From: CAZSRX01 sp964609675 [NCBI: uncultured Bacteroidota bacterium]
Lineage (GTDB): Bacteria; CLD3; SB21
DNA length: 29,817 nucleotides
Assembly (NCBI GenBank): GCA_964609675.1
Contig: CAZSRX010000042.1
Coordinates: 1-29,817, forward strand
Direction: 5' to 3'
A model generated the notes under the pieces. It was given only the letters and a program-made list of their open reading frames with translations. It searched no databases and had not been told where the DNA came from. The position numbers and the translations under genes were made by a program. This document shows, piece by piece, positions 8,010-15,904 of the stretch (positions are counted from its first letter, which is position 1; every line of letters starts with the position of its first letter).

Positions 8010-10420
8010 CAGTTCGTGACGGTTTCAGTTTCTTCAGCGGCTAAGGACAGTTTTTCTTCCTGTCCGGGATATTCAGGCCGGACATGATATATACTGAGCA
8101 ATATCGGAATGAAGGCCTCGGCCACGGTTTTCAAATCGCCGACTGTCAGCTCGCATTCGTCCAATTCGCCGTCCTGCAGACGGTTTTCGATAATCGAATA
8201 CACCATGGCGCGAATGCGGTTGGCGTTCGGTTCCTTGAGCGAGTGCGTCGCGGCTTCCACACCGTCTGCCAGCATAATGATTCCGGATTCTTTGGTTTTA
8301 GGTTTCGGTCCGGGATATCGGAAATCCCACTCCGCGATCGTTTCATCGTCGTTTTTTTTCTCGGTTGCTTTATGATAGAAAAACGCCATCAGCTGGTTGC
8401 CGTGATGCTCGGGAATGTAACTGCGGATAAGACGCGGCAGACGGTATTTTTCGGCCAGTTCCAGTCCCGCCTTGATATGCGAGGCCAGAATGAGGGCGCT
8501 CATCCTCGGCGCCAGCGTATCGTGTTTGTTGACGCCGCCGGTCTGGTTTTCCACGAAATACTCCGACATGTCCATTTTGCCGATGTCATGGTACATGGCG
8601 CCGACCCTCGCCAGCAGCGCGTTCCCGCCGATGGCCTCCGCGGCGGCTTTGGCTAAGTTGCCCACGATGATGCTGTGATGGTAGGTACCGGGCGCCTTCA
8701 TGGCCAGCTGTTGCAGAAGCGGATGGTTGGAATCCGACAATTCGAGCAGGGTAAACGTCGTGCAAATGTCAAAGATGGTTTCAAACAGCACCAGGCAGCC
8801 GAACGCCACAAGCAGCGAGAGAATGCCGCTGATCAGCGCATAAGGCAACTGGTTGCGCAGCACAACCGACAAGTCCGTGTACTGCACAAAGCTAATCGTG
8901 ATGATGATGAATATATACGCCAGCGATACCCATAAGATGGAGGTAAAAACGTGCCGGCGCCTGGAAAATTTGTGTACGGCAAAACAGGCTACCGAACCGA
9001 CAAAGCTCAGAACCATCGTGCTGGTGTACTCGTTGCCCTGCATCGCGCCGACCAGGTAGGCGATGGATATCGTGGCAATCACGCCCACGCGGATGTCAAA
9101 AAGCGTTGTCAGCAGAACGGCCGAGAGCACGATAGGCACCGTGAGCACCGGAAAATCAAAAATATAAACGAACCAATAATAGAAAAGAATCTCTATAACG
9201 ATGACCGACACCGCCAGCGTCAGCAGTTTGACATTCTCGAATATATCCCGTCGGAACAGGTAGAGATAACCCAGAAGAAAAAACATCAGCGCAAACACCA
9301 GCAGACCGCGGCCCAGATACGGCAACAGCCAGCTCATGCCGCCTTCCCGCGTACGCTTTTCCAGCCAGGCGGTTTCCAGCGAGAGCAGTTGCTGATGAAT
9401 GGCCGGTGTAACGGTTTCGTTTTTCTGGACAATAACGTCGCCGGCCAGCACAAATCCGTACGTTTGCGGCACGCTGTTAACCGCTTCCTCACGCCGCCTT
9501 TTGGTTTCTTTTTCGTTATACACAATGTTCGGGGTAATAAACAGCGAAAGGATTTCATAGCCGATATTAATCAGGCGCCCGTCTTTATAATAATTCCGGA
9601 GTAAATCCTGAGCGCGGTAGCGCGCTTCGTCAATGTCATTCACGTTTTTTATGAATTCGGTGGTTTCCTGCTGGCCGGCACGGATAGTAATCGGCGAAAT
9701 AGGGCTCTTGAAATTGTTTTTATCCATGTTAATGATGCCCAGCGCGTACAAATCGCTGAGAATGACGGACAAATCTTCCTTGAATTCTTCCATCTGGCTG
9801 GCCGAGAGATACTTGCCGATTTCCGCTTTACGCAGTTTTCGTTCCGAGGAATCCTTTTTTACCGGTTTCGAAAATTTGACGGCCCGCAGCGGTTCCTCAC
9901 CTATCAGCAACTGCCAACGTGTCTCCACGATGTTAATGCCGAAACTCTTATTCAGATGATTCTTCAGCGAATCAAACTGCTGTGGCACGAACGTCTGAAT
10001 TTTGCCTTCATTATCGGTGTATTGTATGGGCTTGGGTGAAAGGCGCAGTTGTACGAAATACGAAAAGAGTTCGTCAAGGTTCGCCAGTTCCGAGCGGGCG
10101 GCATCCTGCACGCGGTCAAAAACGGGAGCGATGAGGTTTTCCGCTTCCTTCCTTTCGGCGGCTAACTGCGTACCGCTTTTATACACGGGAAACGTAAACG
10201 GCGCCCGTACCTCATTCGGAGAAATGGCCCCGACCTTATATTCGGAATAGCGTGTAAATTCCGTATCCGGAAATAATAACACCGGAACCAGAATCAGCAT
10301 AAACAAAATGATGAGCCGCAGCGCCAGATAATTACGCTGCCGGAGAAATCGGCGGAGTATAACCGACTGACGTTTAAAGTAACTTCTGTGCTTAATCGAA
10401 TGAAGCTGGTCGGATTTCAC
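8009..10420 (-). CDS. pgpH: PgpH-type 7TM-HD cyclic-di-AMP phosphodiesterase
   Basis: The 803-residue protein has the three-part build of the PgpH family: one N-terminal membrane segment (about 33-51), a large extracytoplasmic 7TMR-HDED region (about 55-355), a block of membrane helices (about 365-560) and a cytoplasmic HD domain (about 580-735). The HD metal site shows HHSIIVGN, then HD at 611-612 in AMYHDIGKMD, a later ASHIKAGLELA and PEHHGNQ. In Listeria and others PgpH cleaves c-di-AMP to pApA, controlling K+ and osmolyte balance. The start is GTG at 10418-10420, with AAGGG six bases upstream; the nearer ATG (10425) is out of frame. It leads the operon pgpH-ybeY-nadC-rpiB. No diadenylate cyclase gene is in the window. 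Confidence 0.92.
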   Translation of the reverse strand: MKSDQLHSIKHRSYFKRQSVILRRFLRQRNYLALRLIILFMLILVPVLLFPDTEFTRYSEYKVGAISPNEVRAPFTFPVYKSGTQLAAERKEAENLIAPVFDRVQDAARSELANLDELFSYFVQLRLSPKPIQYTDNEGKIQTFVPQQFDSLKNHLNKSFGINIVETRWQLLIGEEPLRAVKFSKPVKKDSSERKLRKAEIGKYLSASQMEEFKEDLSVILSDLYALGIINMDKNNFKSPISPITIRAGQQETTEFIKNVNDIDEARYRAQDLLRNYYKDGRLINIGYEILSLFITPNIVYNEKETKRRREEAVNSVPQTYGFVLAGDVIVQKNETVTPAIHQQLLSLETAWLEKRTREGGMSWLLPYLGRGLLVFALMFFLLGYLYLFRRDIFENVKLLTLAVSVIVIEILFYYWFVYIFDFPVLTVPIVLSAVLLTTLFDIRVGVIATISIAYLVGAMQGNEYTSTMVLSFVGSVACFAVHKFSRRRHVFTSILWVSLAYIFIIITISFVQYTDLSVVLRNQLPYALISGILSLLVAFGCLVLFETIFDICTTFTLLELSDSNHPLLQQLAMKAPGTYHHSIIVGNLAKAAAEAIGGNALLARVGAMYHDIGKMDMSEYFVENQTGGVNKHDTLAPRMSALILASHIKAGLELAEKYRLPRLIRSYIPEHHGNQLMAFFYHKATEKKNDDETIAEWDFRYPGPKPKTKESGIIMLADGVEAATHSLKEPNANRIRAMVYSIIENRLQDGELDECELTVGDLKTVAEAFIPILLSIYHVRPEYPGQEEKLSLAAEETETVTN

Positions 10421-10458
10421 GCCATACCCTTTAGACTGTATGAAATATAAATCATTAA

Positions 10459-10487
10459 AATGTACTATTTATCTTTCACAATTGCAA
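10459..10487 (-). promoter_or_regulatory. Putative promoter of the pgpH-ybeY-nadC-rpiB operon
   Basis: Read on the minus strand, a -35 box TTGCAA (10487-10482), a 17-base spacer and a -10 box TACATT (10464-10459) stand about 39 bases before the pgpH start codon. Each box matches four of six consensus bases. The divergent M64 peptidase gene must have its own promoter in 10421-10586, where I see only weak candidates such as GATAAT at 10495. Confidence 0.4.
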
Positions 10488-10586
10488 CGTCCTTGATAAT
10501 TTTTTCCGGTTGCCGGATAGCTCTTGATTAACAGATGCCGCTTGATTATGTTCTCAGTAACTGAAACTCATGAAAGGAAAGCGCCT

Positions 10587-11993
10587 ATGCTGTACCTCTT
10601 ATTTATGGTATCCATGCTGGCTGCCGCTGAAACGGATTTTGATGCGCATTTTACAGGCCAAACGCTTCGGTTTGATTACTACCATTCCGGCATTGCCACG
10701 GAGGAGCATATCAGCCCCGATGAAATACGGCTGGAAGGCCGGTGGCCAGGCAGTCGGATGCGCCTAATCGACGATACCAACCTGGGTAAATACCTCTTTG
10801 AAGTTGTGGACATGAAAACCAACCGTGTGATTTATTCACGCGGATTCTGCAGCATTTACGGAGAATGGGAGACAACCGGCGAAGCGTCCAAAGGCGTCTG
10901 GCGGACATTTCACGAATCACAGCGCTTCCCGGAACCGCGTTATCCATGCCAGCTCGTGCTGAAAAAGCGCCTCGATGACAATTCGTTTAGGATGTTTTAT
11001 TCGACCGTGATTGATCCAAAAAGCCGCTTTGTCAACCGGGCGCCGGTTGCTCCGGCCGGTTCCGTGTGGACGGTATTTGAGAATGGCGAGGCCTCAAAAA
11101 AAGTGGATATTCTCATTCTCAGCGAAGGTTATACGGCCGGCGAAAAAGAACAGTTTCATAAAGATGTCATCCGGCTGACCGGGGCGCTGTTCAATACGGA
11201 ACCGTTCAAGTCCCGCAAAAAAGATTTTAACGTCCGCGCGATCGATCTGACGGCGGCGGAATCCGGCATCAGCAATCCGCGCAAAGGCATCTGGAAAAAA
11301 TCCGTGCTCGGCTGCAGCTTCAATGCGTTCGATTCCGACCGCTATGTACTATCCTACGAAAATAAGACTATCCGTGAAATCGCCGCTCAGGCGGATTACG
11401 ACGCCCTGTACATCCTGTTTAATGACCGCAAATACGGCGGCGGCGGGATTTTTAACCTTTATTCCACGGTTTCCGCCGGCACCGAACCCTCGGCTTATAT
11501 CTTTGTGCATGAATTCGGCCATTCCTTCGCGGGACTGGCCGACGAATACTACACGTCACCGACCTCGTATGAGGATTATACCGCGCCTGGCGTGGAGCCC
11601 TGGGAACCCAACGTCACCGCGTATTTAGATAAGGAAAATTTTAAATGGAAATCCCTGATTGAAACCGGCGTTCCCGTTCCGACGCCGTGGAATAAGGACG
11701 TGTTCGATCGCTTCGAAATTAAGATGCAAAAGAAACGCGCCCAGCTTATCGACGCGAAAGCGTCTGAGGAAACGCTGGAAGCGCTCTTTAAAGAAGTCAA
11801 GGATTCCACCACCGCCCTTCTGAAAAAAGAAAAATATTACGGTAAAGCCGGCTTGTTTGAAGGCGCCGCCTACACGTCGAAGGGCATGTACCGTTCCGAA
11901 CTGGATTGCATTATGTTTACGCGCAACGATGTACCGTTCTGCAGGGCATGCCGCGCGGCGATTGAAAAAGTCATTCAACTCTACGCCGAATAA
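10587..11993 (+). CDS. Secreted M64-family zinc metallopeptidase
   Basis: The family includes the Clostridium ramosum IgA peptidase, but most members are environmental proteins with unknown targets. The protein has 468 residues. It begins with a short signal peptide (MLYLLFMVSMLAAAE), has a beta-rich N-terminal part (about 20-150), and then the catalytic domain with VDILILSEGYTAGE, FNVRAIDLTAAESGIS and the zinc site HEFGHSFAGLADEY (308-321): His308, His312 and Asp319 as ligands, Glu309 as catalyst. A Cys-containing tail (CIMFTRNDVPFCRACR) is typical of M64. The start at 10587 has AAAGGA 8 bases upstream and puts the signal peptide at the N-terminus; a TTG at 10524 would add 21 unlikely residues. 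No lipobox, so it is probably periplasmic or released. Single-gene unit ending at a strong terminator. Confidence 0.92.
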   Translation: MLYLLFMVSMLAAAETDFDAHFTGQTLRFDYYHSGIATEEHISPDEIRLEGRWPGSRMRLIDDTNLGKYLFEVVDMKTNRVIYSRGFCSIYGEWETTGEASKGVWRTFHESQRFPEPRYPCQLVLKKRLDDNSFRMFYSTVIDPKSRFVNRAPVAPAGSVWTVFENGEASKKVDILILSEGYTAGEKEQFHKDVIRLTGALFNTEPFKSRKKDFNVRAIDLTAAESGISNPRKGIWKKSVLGCSFNAFDSDRYVLSYENKTIREIAAQADYDALYILFNDRKYGGGGIFNLYSTVSAGTEPSAYIFVHEFGHSFAGLADEYYTSPTSYEDYTAPGVEPWEPNVTAYLDKENFKWKSLIETGVPVPTPWNKDVFDRFEIKMQKKRAQLIDAKASEETLEALFKEVKDSTTALLKKEKYYGKAGLFEGAAYTSKGMYRSELDCIMFTRNDVPFCRACRAAIEKVIQLYAE

Positions 11994-12023
11994 ATCGCGC
12001 CGTAACGTTCGATGTTTTATTTA

Positions 12024-12054
12024 AAAAACGCCGGCGCATAGAGCCGGCGTTTTT
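12024..12054. terminator. Bidirectional rho-independent terminator between M64 gene and grpE
   Basis: CGCCGGC (12029-12035) pairs with GCCGGCG (12043-12049) around a 7-base loop. Five As precede and five Ts follow, so the hairpin works in both directions. It closes the plus-strand M64 transcript and the minus-strand hrcA-grpE transcript. Confidence 0.9.
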
Positions 12055-12078
12055 CGTATCCGATATTTCGCTTACCGG

Positions 12079-12699
12079 TTATTTGCTGACGATGACTTTG
12101 GCGTGACGGATGACTTTATCATTGAGAAAATAACCCTTTTCAAATTCTTCCAGAATAATATTCGGCGGCGTGTCGGCTTTCTCCGCCTGCATTAATGCGT
12201 CATGGTAATCCACGTTAAGTTCCTGGCCGACGGATTCCATTGCCCGCAGACCCCGCCGCTGCAGTATCTGCAAAAATTTGGTGTAAATCATCTCAAAACC
12301 CTGCACCACCTGCCGAACGGCCCCCTCGTCGGTATTTACAGCAGCCGCGGCTTTCAGCGACCGCTCCAGGTCGTCAATCACCGGCAGCAGTTCGATGATC
12401 AGTTTTTCATTAGCGTTATTCAGAATCTGGTGGATCTCCCGCTGGGTGCGCTTCTTGTAATTCTCAAATTCGGCCAGCGTTCGTAAAAGCTGTTCTTTAT
12501 AATCTTCTGCCTCTTTACGGGCATCTGCAGCAGAACCTTTTTCGGGTTCTTCTGTCGCCGGCGTTTCGGTTATGGCGTCCAGATCTTCTGAGTCAAATCC
12601 GTTAACGGTGTCGTCGGCCAGAACTCCATTATCGGAAGTGCTGGAGGCAGTTTCGGCTCCGTTACGGTTGGTTTCCTGTTTGATGGTTTCGTCTGTCAT
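12079..12699 (-). CDS. grpE: GrpE, nucleotide exchange factor of DnaK
   Basis: GrpE releases ADP from the Hsp70 DnaK in the cytoplasm. The 206-residue protein has an acidic, low-complexity head (about 1-60), a long coiled coil (about 62-125, with KEQLLRTLAEFENYKKRTQREI) and a C-terminal beta domain with the family signature GYFLNDKVIRHAKVIVSK (189-206). ATG overlaps the hrcA stop by ATGA (12696-12699), indicating translational coupling. A terminator follows directly, so dnaK and dnaJ, often next in such operons, must be elsewhere. Confidence 0.96.
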   Translation of the reverse strand: MTDETIKQETNRNGAETASSTSDNGVLADDTVNGFDSEDLDAITETPATEEPEKGSAADARKEAEDYKEQLLRTLAEFENYKKRTQREIHQILNNANEKLIIELLPVIDDLERSLKAAAAVNTDEGAVRQVVQGFEMIYTKFLQILQRRGLRAMESVGQELNVDYHDALMQAEKADTPPNIILEEFEKGYFLNDKVIRHAKVIVSK

Positions 12700-13748
12700 G
12701 GCGTATTCAAGGTTTGGTCTAATGTGTTTGCCGTATAAAGCACCAACGGAATAAGGCGGGCGTAGGCCATGCGTTTGGGACCCAAAATGCCTACGGTGCC
12801 GGTCACACCTTCACATTGATAGTTCGCCGTAATCACGGCGCAATTACTCATCTCACGGAAAGGGTTTTCACGCCCGATGGTAACGCGGATTCCGGATCCG
12901 CTGGGATGCAGCAGTTTCTGGACCTGCTGCGCGTTTTCAATAAACGTGATCAGCGCGCGGACTTCCTGCTGGTCGGTAAAATCCGGTTTGGCCAGTATGT
13001 TATCGGCGCCGAATACATTCACAGCCCGGGATTGCTCGAAATTAAATAATTCATCCGCCTTCTGGAGCACCAGTTGTACGAAACCCGCCTGAGCCCGCCG
13101 GAAACGGTCAGGCAAATCGCCCAGCCGTTCGCGCAACGTCCTGCGAATTTCCTCAACACTCAGGCCGTTCAGCCTTTCGTTAAGACTCCGGCTGATTTGT
13201 TGAAGCTCTTCGGCGGATAACCGTAGATCCATGTCCCAGATGACGGTCTTGACGATGCCGGAAGCAAGGCTCAGTTCGACCAGCACCCGTTCTTCATTCA
13301 GCCGGTAGAGATTAATACGGTCGAATATTGAAAAATTAAATCGCGGCGCCAGCGCCATACCCAGTTCCTGCGACACCTGGGCTAAAGTTCTGCTGGATAC
13401 CAGAAGGATTTCTTCCATCGCATCGGCCATGCGCCGGATACGTCCGGTTAATTCCGTAATGGCCGAAGCGATTTGTTGCTGTTCGGTTTCTTGAAGCGAT
13501 TCAAAATCAATCATTTCGTTGACATACAGCCGGTAGCCTGAGTCGGTAGGAACGCGGCCGGCGGAAGGATAGGGCTGGTGCAGATAGCCTTGTTTTTCAA
13601 GTTCCGCCATGATATTCCGCACCGATGCCGCGCTGAGCGGAATTGGAAGCGTCTGCGCCAACGCCCCGGAACCCACCGGTGCGCCGGTCTCAATGTGACG
13701 CTCGATGATGTATTTTAATACTATTTTTTCGCGTTCCTGATTCAACAT
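12696..13748 (-). CDS. hrcA: Heat-inducible transcription repressor HrcA
   Basis: HrcA represses heat-shock operons by binding CIRCE operators and depends on GroEL for activity. The protein of 350 residues has an N-terminal winged helix (about 1-80) with IIERHIETGAPVGSGAL and the recognition region LSAASVRNIMAELEKQGYLHQPYPSAGRVPTDSGYR-like segment, then the GAF-like dimerisation domain with NIFGADNIL-type sequence NVFGADNIL and the C-terminal GTVGILGPKRMAYARLIP. I choose ATG 13748 because AGGAAAG stands 8 bases upstream; another in-frame ATG at 13772 would add eight residues (MKRRKELI) but has no ribosome binding site. It forms a two-gene operon with grpE. I see no CIRCE inverted repeat upstream. 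Confidence 0.95.
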   Translation of the reverse strand: MLNQEREKIVLKYIIERHIETGAPVGSGALAQTLPIPLSAASVRNIMAELEKQGYLHQPYPSAGRVPTDSGYRLYVNEMIDFESLQETEQQQIASAITELTGRIRRMADAMEEILLVSSRTLAQVSQELGMALAPRFNFSIFDRINLYRLNEERVLVELSLASGIVKTVIWDMDLRLSAEELQQISRSLNERLNGLSVEEIRRTLRERLGDLPDRFRRAQAGFVQLVLQKADELFNFEQSRAVNVFGADNILAKPDFTDQQEVRALITFIENAQQVQKLLHPSGSGIRVTIGRENPFREMSNCAVITANYQCEGVTGTVGILGPKRMAYARLIPLVLYTANTLDQTLNTP

Positions 13749-13798
13749 TATCAATTCTTTCCTGCGCTTCATCGGACGGTCTGTGCCGATGCCGCCGT

Positions 13799-13827
13799 AT
13801 AATAAGAAAAAAACCGGTGTTTGTCAA
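13799..13827 (-). promoter_or_regulatory. Strong sigma70-type promoter of hrcA-grpE
   Basis: On the minus strand the consensus -35 box TTGACA (13827-13822), a 17-base spacer and -10 box TATTAT (13804-13799) put the transcription start near 13792, about 44 bases before the hrcA start. The match is close to ideal. The expected CIRCE operator (TTAGCACTC, 9 bases, GAGTGCTAA) is not visible in or around it. Confidence 0.8.
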
Positions 13828-13883
13828 GCACGGACGCCTCAATAAATCGTTGCGGTTTTTCGGAAAAATAATCCTGACGGGGG

Positions 13884-13955
13884 TAGCGCATACGGGAATC
13901 GAACCCGTATTTCAGCCTTGAGAGGGCTGCGTCCTAACCGTTAGACGAATGCGCC
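13884..13955 (-). tRNA. tRNA-Glu, anticodon CUC
   Basis: Read on the minus strand the 72-base gene folds as a full cloverleaf. The acceptor GGCGCAT pairs with ATGCGCT (first pair G.U), the D arm is GTCTAACGGTTAGGAC, the anticodon stem CAGCC/GGCTG encloses loop CTCTCAA with anticodon CTC (reads GAG, Glu), the variable loop is AAAT, and the T arm is ACGGG-TTCGATT-CCCGT. The discriminator is A. CCA is not encoded (CCC follows), so it must be added by tRNA nucleotidyltransferase. Confidence 0.95.
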
Positions 13956-13967
13956 AAAAGCGGGGCT

Positions 13968-13996
13968 AATATAGGATAATCCCAGACGAATGTCAA
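13968..13996 (-). promoter_or_regulatory. Promoter of tRNA-Glu
   Basis: On the minus strand TTGACA (13996-13991), a 17-base spacer and TATATT (13973-13968) lie so that transcription would start about 6 bases before the mature tRNA 5' end. The rest of 13997-14147 has only the leader of the next plus-strand gene. Confidence 0.75.
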
Positions 13997-14147
13997 GAGA
14001 GGAAGTGAAAGAAAAATGCAGGTATGACTTCGTTGTACGACCAACCGTATCCACGGAAACTTTTAAGGTTTTATGCAACTTTTCCGAAACCGGAAATTTG
14101 TTTTAATAAAAATTTTTGTTAATATACCCCCAACTTCAGGAACTTCT

Positions 14148-15029
14148 ATGATACTCAGCGTCAGCCGCCGTACCGATATACCCGCATTTTTCAGCGAATG
14201 GTTCCGCAACCGTTTGCGGGAAGGTTATGTCATGATCCGCAATCCTTTCAATCCTAATCAAATCCGGCGGATTGAAATCCACCCGTCCGTAGTGGACGGT
14301 TTCGTCTTTTGGAGCAAGCATCCAAGAAATTTTTTTCCGGTCCTGGACGATCTGGCCGCCTACCCGTACTACTTCCAGTACACCATTACGCCTTATAATG
14401 CAAGCGTGGAACGCAAAGTACCGCCGCTGGCAATCCGGATAGAAACATTCAGAGAGTTATCCCGTCTTGTGGGAGCGGATCGTTTAATCTGGCGGTATGA
14501 TCCGGTTTTTTTTCCGGCCGGCCTGGACCGGACGGCACACCGGAAAGCGTTCGATACAATCGCTGGCCAGCTGAGCGGTTATACGAACCAATGTACTATT
14601 AGCTTCCTTCAAGAGTATCAAAAATGCCGTCGGAACCTGCGCGCCATCCGTTATACCGTCGTTGCGGAGGAAGAGAAAATCGGTTTTGCCGCTTCCCTGC
14701 AACGTATCGCCGAAACGCACGGCATCCGTTTGACGGCCTGTGCGGAACCGGCGGATCTTCGCGCGGCCGGCGTTGAACGCGCGCGCTGTGTGGACGCAGA
14801 ACGCTTAGCGCGCATCTTGAATAAACCGCTCATCCACAGAAAAGACCGGCACCAGCGGCCCGCCTGCGGCTGTTCTGTAAGCACCGATATCGGCGCCTAC
14901 AACACCTGCGCTCACGGTTGTTTGTATTGCTACGCCCAAACGAATGCCGCCCCAATACCGGGCGTGATTACCCACTGGGATCCCGCGTCGCCGTTTTTGT
15001 CCATGGCGGCTAATACATTATCACTTTAA
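14148..15029 (+). CDS. DUF1848 family protein with C-terminal cysteine cluster
   Basis: I recognise the DUF1848 family by its N-terminus ILSVSRRTDIPAF (2-14), the segments VDGFVFWSKHPRNF and YPYYFQYTITPY, and the C-terminal Cys region. The protein has 293 residues. The cysteines are C240, C242, C254, C258 and C261; CAHGCLYCYA (254-263) has the CxxxCxxC spacing that in radical SAM enzymes holds a 4Fe-4S cluster, but here it is near the C-terminus, not the N-terminus. A metal-cluster or SAM-radical role is therefore inference; the function is unknown. The start at 14148 has AGGAA 7 bases upstream; an ATG at 14073 would add 25 residues with no support. A hairpin TTTCCG-AAAC-CGGAAA lies at 14081-14096 in the leader. 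The DUF3592 gene follows after 21 bases. Confidence 0.85.
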   Translation: MILSVSRRTDIPAFFSEWFRNRLREGYVMIRNPFNPNQIRRIEIHPSVVDGFVFWSKHPRNFFPVLDDLAAYPYYFQYTITPYNASVERKVPPLAIRIETFRELSRLVGADRLIWRYDPVFFPAGLDRTAHRKAFDTIAGQLSGYTNQCTISFLQEYQKCRRNLRAIRYTVVAEEEKIGFAASLQRIAETHGIRLTACAEPADLRAAGVERARCVDAERLARILNKPLIHRKDRHQRPACGCSVSTDIGAYNTCAHGCLYCYAQTNAAPIPGVITHWDPASPFLSMAANTLSL

Positions 15030-15050
15030 ATATTATATCGCGGAGGCTTT

Positions 15051-15740
15051 ATGAAACTTATTGGACTTATCCTTACCGGAGTCGGACTGCCCTTTCTGTT
15101 GATGGGAGGGATCTTAACGTATCAGGAAATCAACTTTCTGCATACAGCCGTCGAAACCGCGGGAACGGTTAAGGAAATCGCTTCTTATACCGGATCCAAA
15201 AGCGGCAAGCAGTATTATCCTGTCGTGGAATTCCGCTCCGAGGACGGCCGCCTCTACACTTTCAAATCCAACCATTCCGCCGCCGAACCGGAATATCAAA
15301 TCGGTCAAACCGTAACCGTTTATTATAATCCGGCGGAACCCGCCGAAGCGCAAATCGAGGGGATGACCGAATTACTGCTTATGGGCCTGATTTTCGGCGG
15401 CATCGGGCTTATATTCTGTTCGATCGGCGGGATTGTTATTATTTTATACATCCGGAGGCTCCGGGAAATCGAATGGCTGAAACAAAACGGCACCGCGGTC
15501 GAGGCGGAGTTTGACTCCGTATTCTACGATACCAGCTATAAAGTCAATAATAAATCACCCTACCGGATCCGGTGCCGCTGGATTAACCCCTACAACAGTG
15601 AAACCATGATATTCAAAAGCGAGTACATCTGGTTTGACCCGGAGAAATATATTACCAGTAAAACGTTACGGGTTTTTATCGATCCGGGAAATCCCAAAAA
15701 ATATTATGTGGACACTTCGTTCCTCCCGACGATAAAATAG
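15051..15740 (+). CDS. DUF3592 membrane protein with two tandem modules
   Basis: The 229-residue protein starts with a transmembrane helix (about 3-24), followed by a soluble beta-rich domain (about 35-105) with the DUF3592 hallmark GQTVTVYYNPAEPAEAQIE. A second transmembrane segment (about 107-132) is followed by another beta-rich domain (about 140-225) ending in RVFIDPGNPKKYYVD, the same type of strand-turn-strand. So the protein appears to be an internal duplication of the helix plus domain unit. DUF3592 proteins have no established function. GGAGG lies just upstream (15042-15046). It may be co-transcribed with the DUF1848 gene, 21 bases away. The 164 bases after it (15741-15904) hold only a small imperfect hairpin near 15838-15862. 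Confidence 0.8.
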   Translation: MKLIGLILTGVGLPFLLMGGILTYQEINFLHTAVETAGTVKEIASYTGSKSGKQYYPVVEFRSEDGRLYTFKSNHSAAEPEYQIGQTVTVYYNPAEPAEAQIEGMTELLLMGLIFGGIGLIFCSIGGIVIILYIRRLREIEWLKQNGTAVEAEFDSVFYDTSYKVNNKSPYRIRCRWINPYNSETMIFKSEYIWFDPEKYITSKTLRVFIDPGNPKKYYVDTSFLPTIK

Positions 15741-15904
15741 TCCCGATGGGTTTCATGATGTAATCCATGGCTTGTTCCCTGCAGATATCGTTATTTTTTT
15801 GCCGTAACGCTTTTGTTGATTTACGACGGTTCGGCGGGGTTCCCGCTTAGGGGAAACCACAGGGTATTTGCAAATAGTATTCGGGGGTTTGCCGTGCGGA
15901 AGTT

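Noticed and set aside
8084-9604. Several plus-strand open frames inside pgpH
   Set aside because: All overlap the full-length PgpH coding sequence and give low-complexity, basic translations.
10506-10516. Hairpin CCGG-TTG-CCGG before the M64 gene as a terminator
   Set aside because: The stem has only four pairs and no T run follows.
13749-13870. CIRCE operator upstream of hrcA
   Set aside because: No TTAGCACTC or GAGTGCTAA half-site was found by eye on either strand.
13884-13955. The tRNA as a genomic-island attachment site
   Set aside because: No integrase gene or repeated tRNA 3' end is seen; the genes on both sides are housekeeping or ordinary accessory genes.
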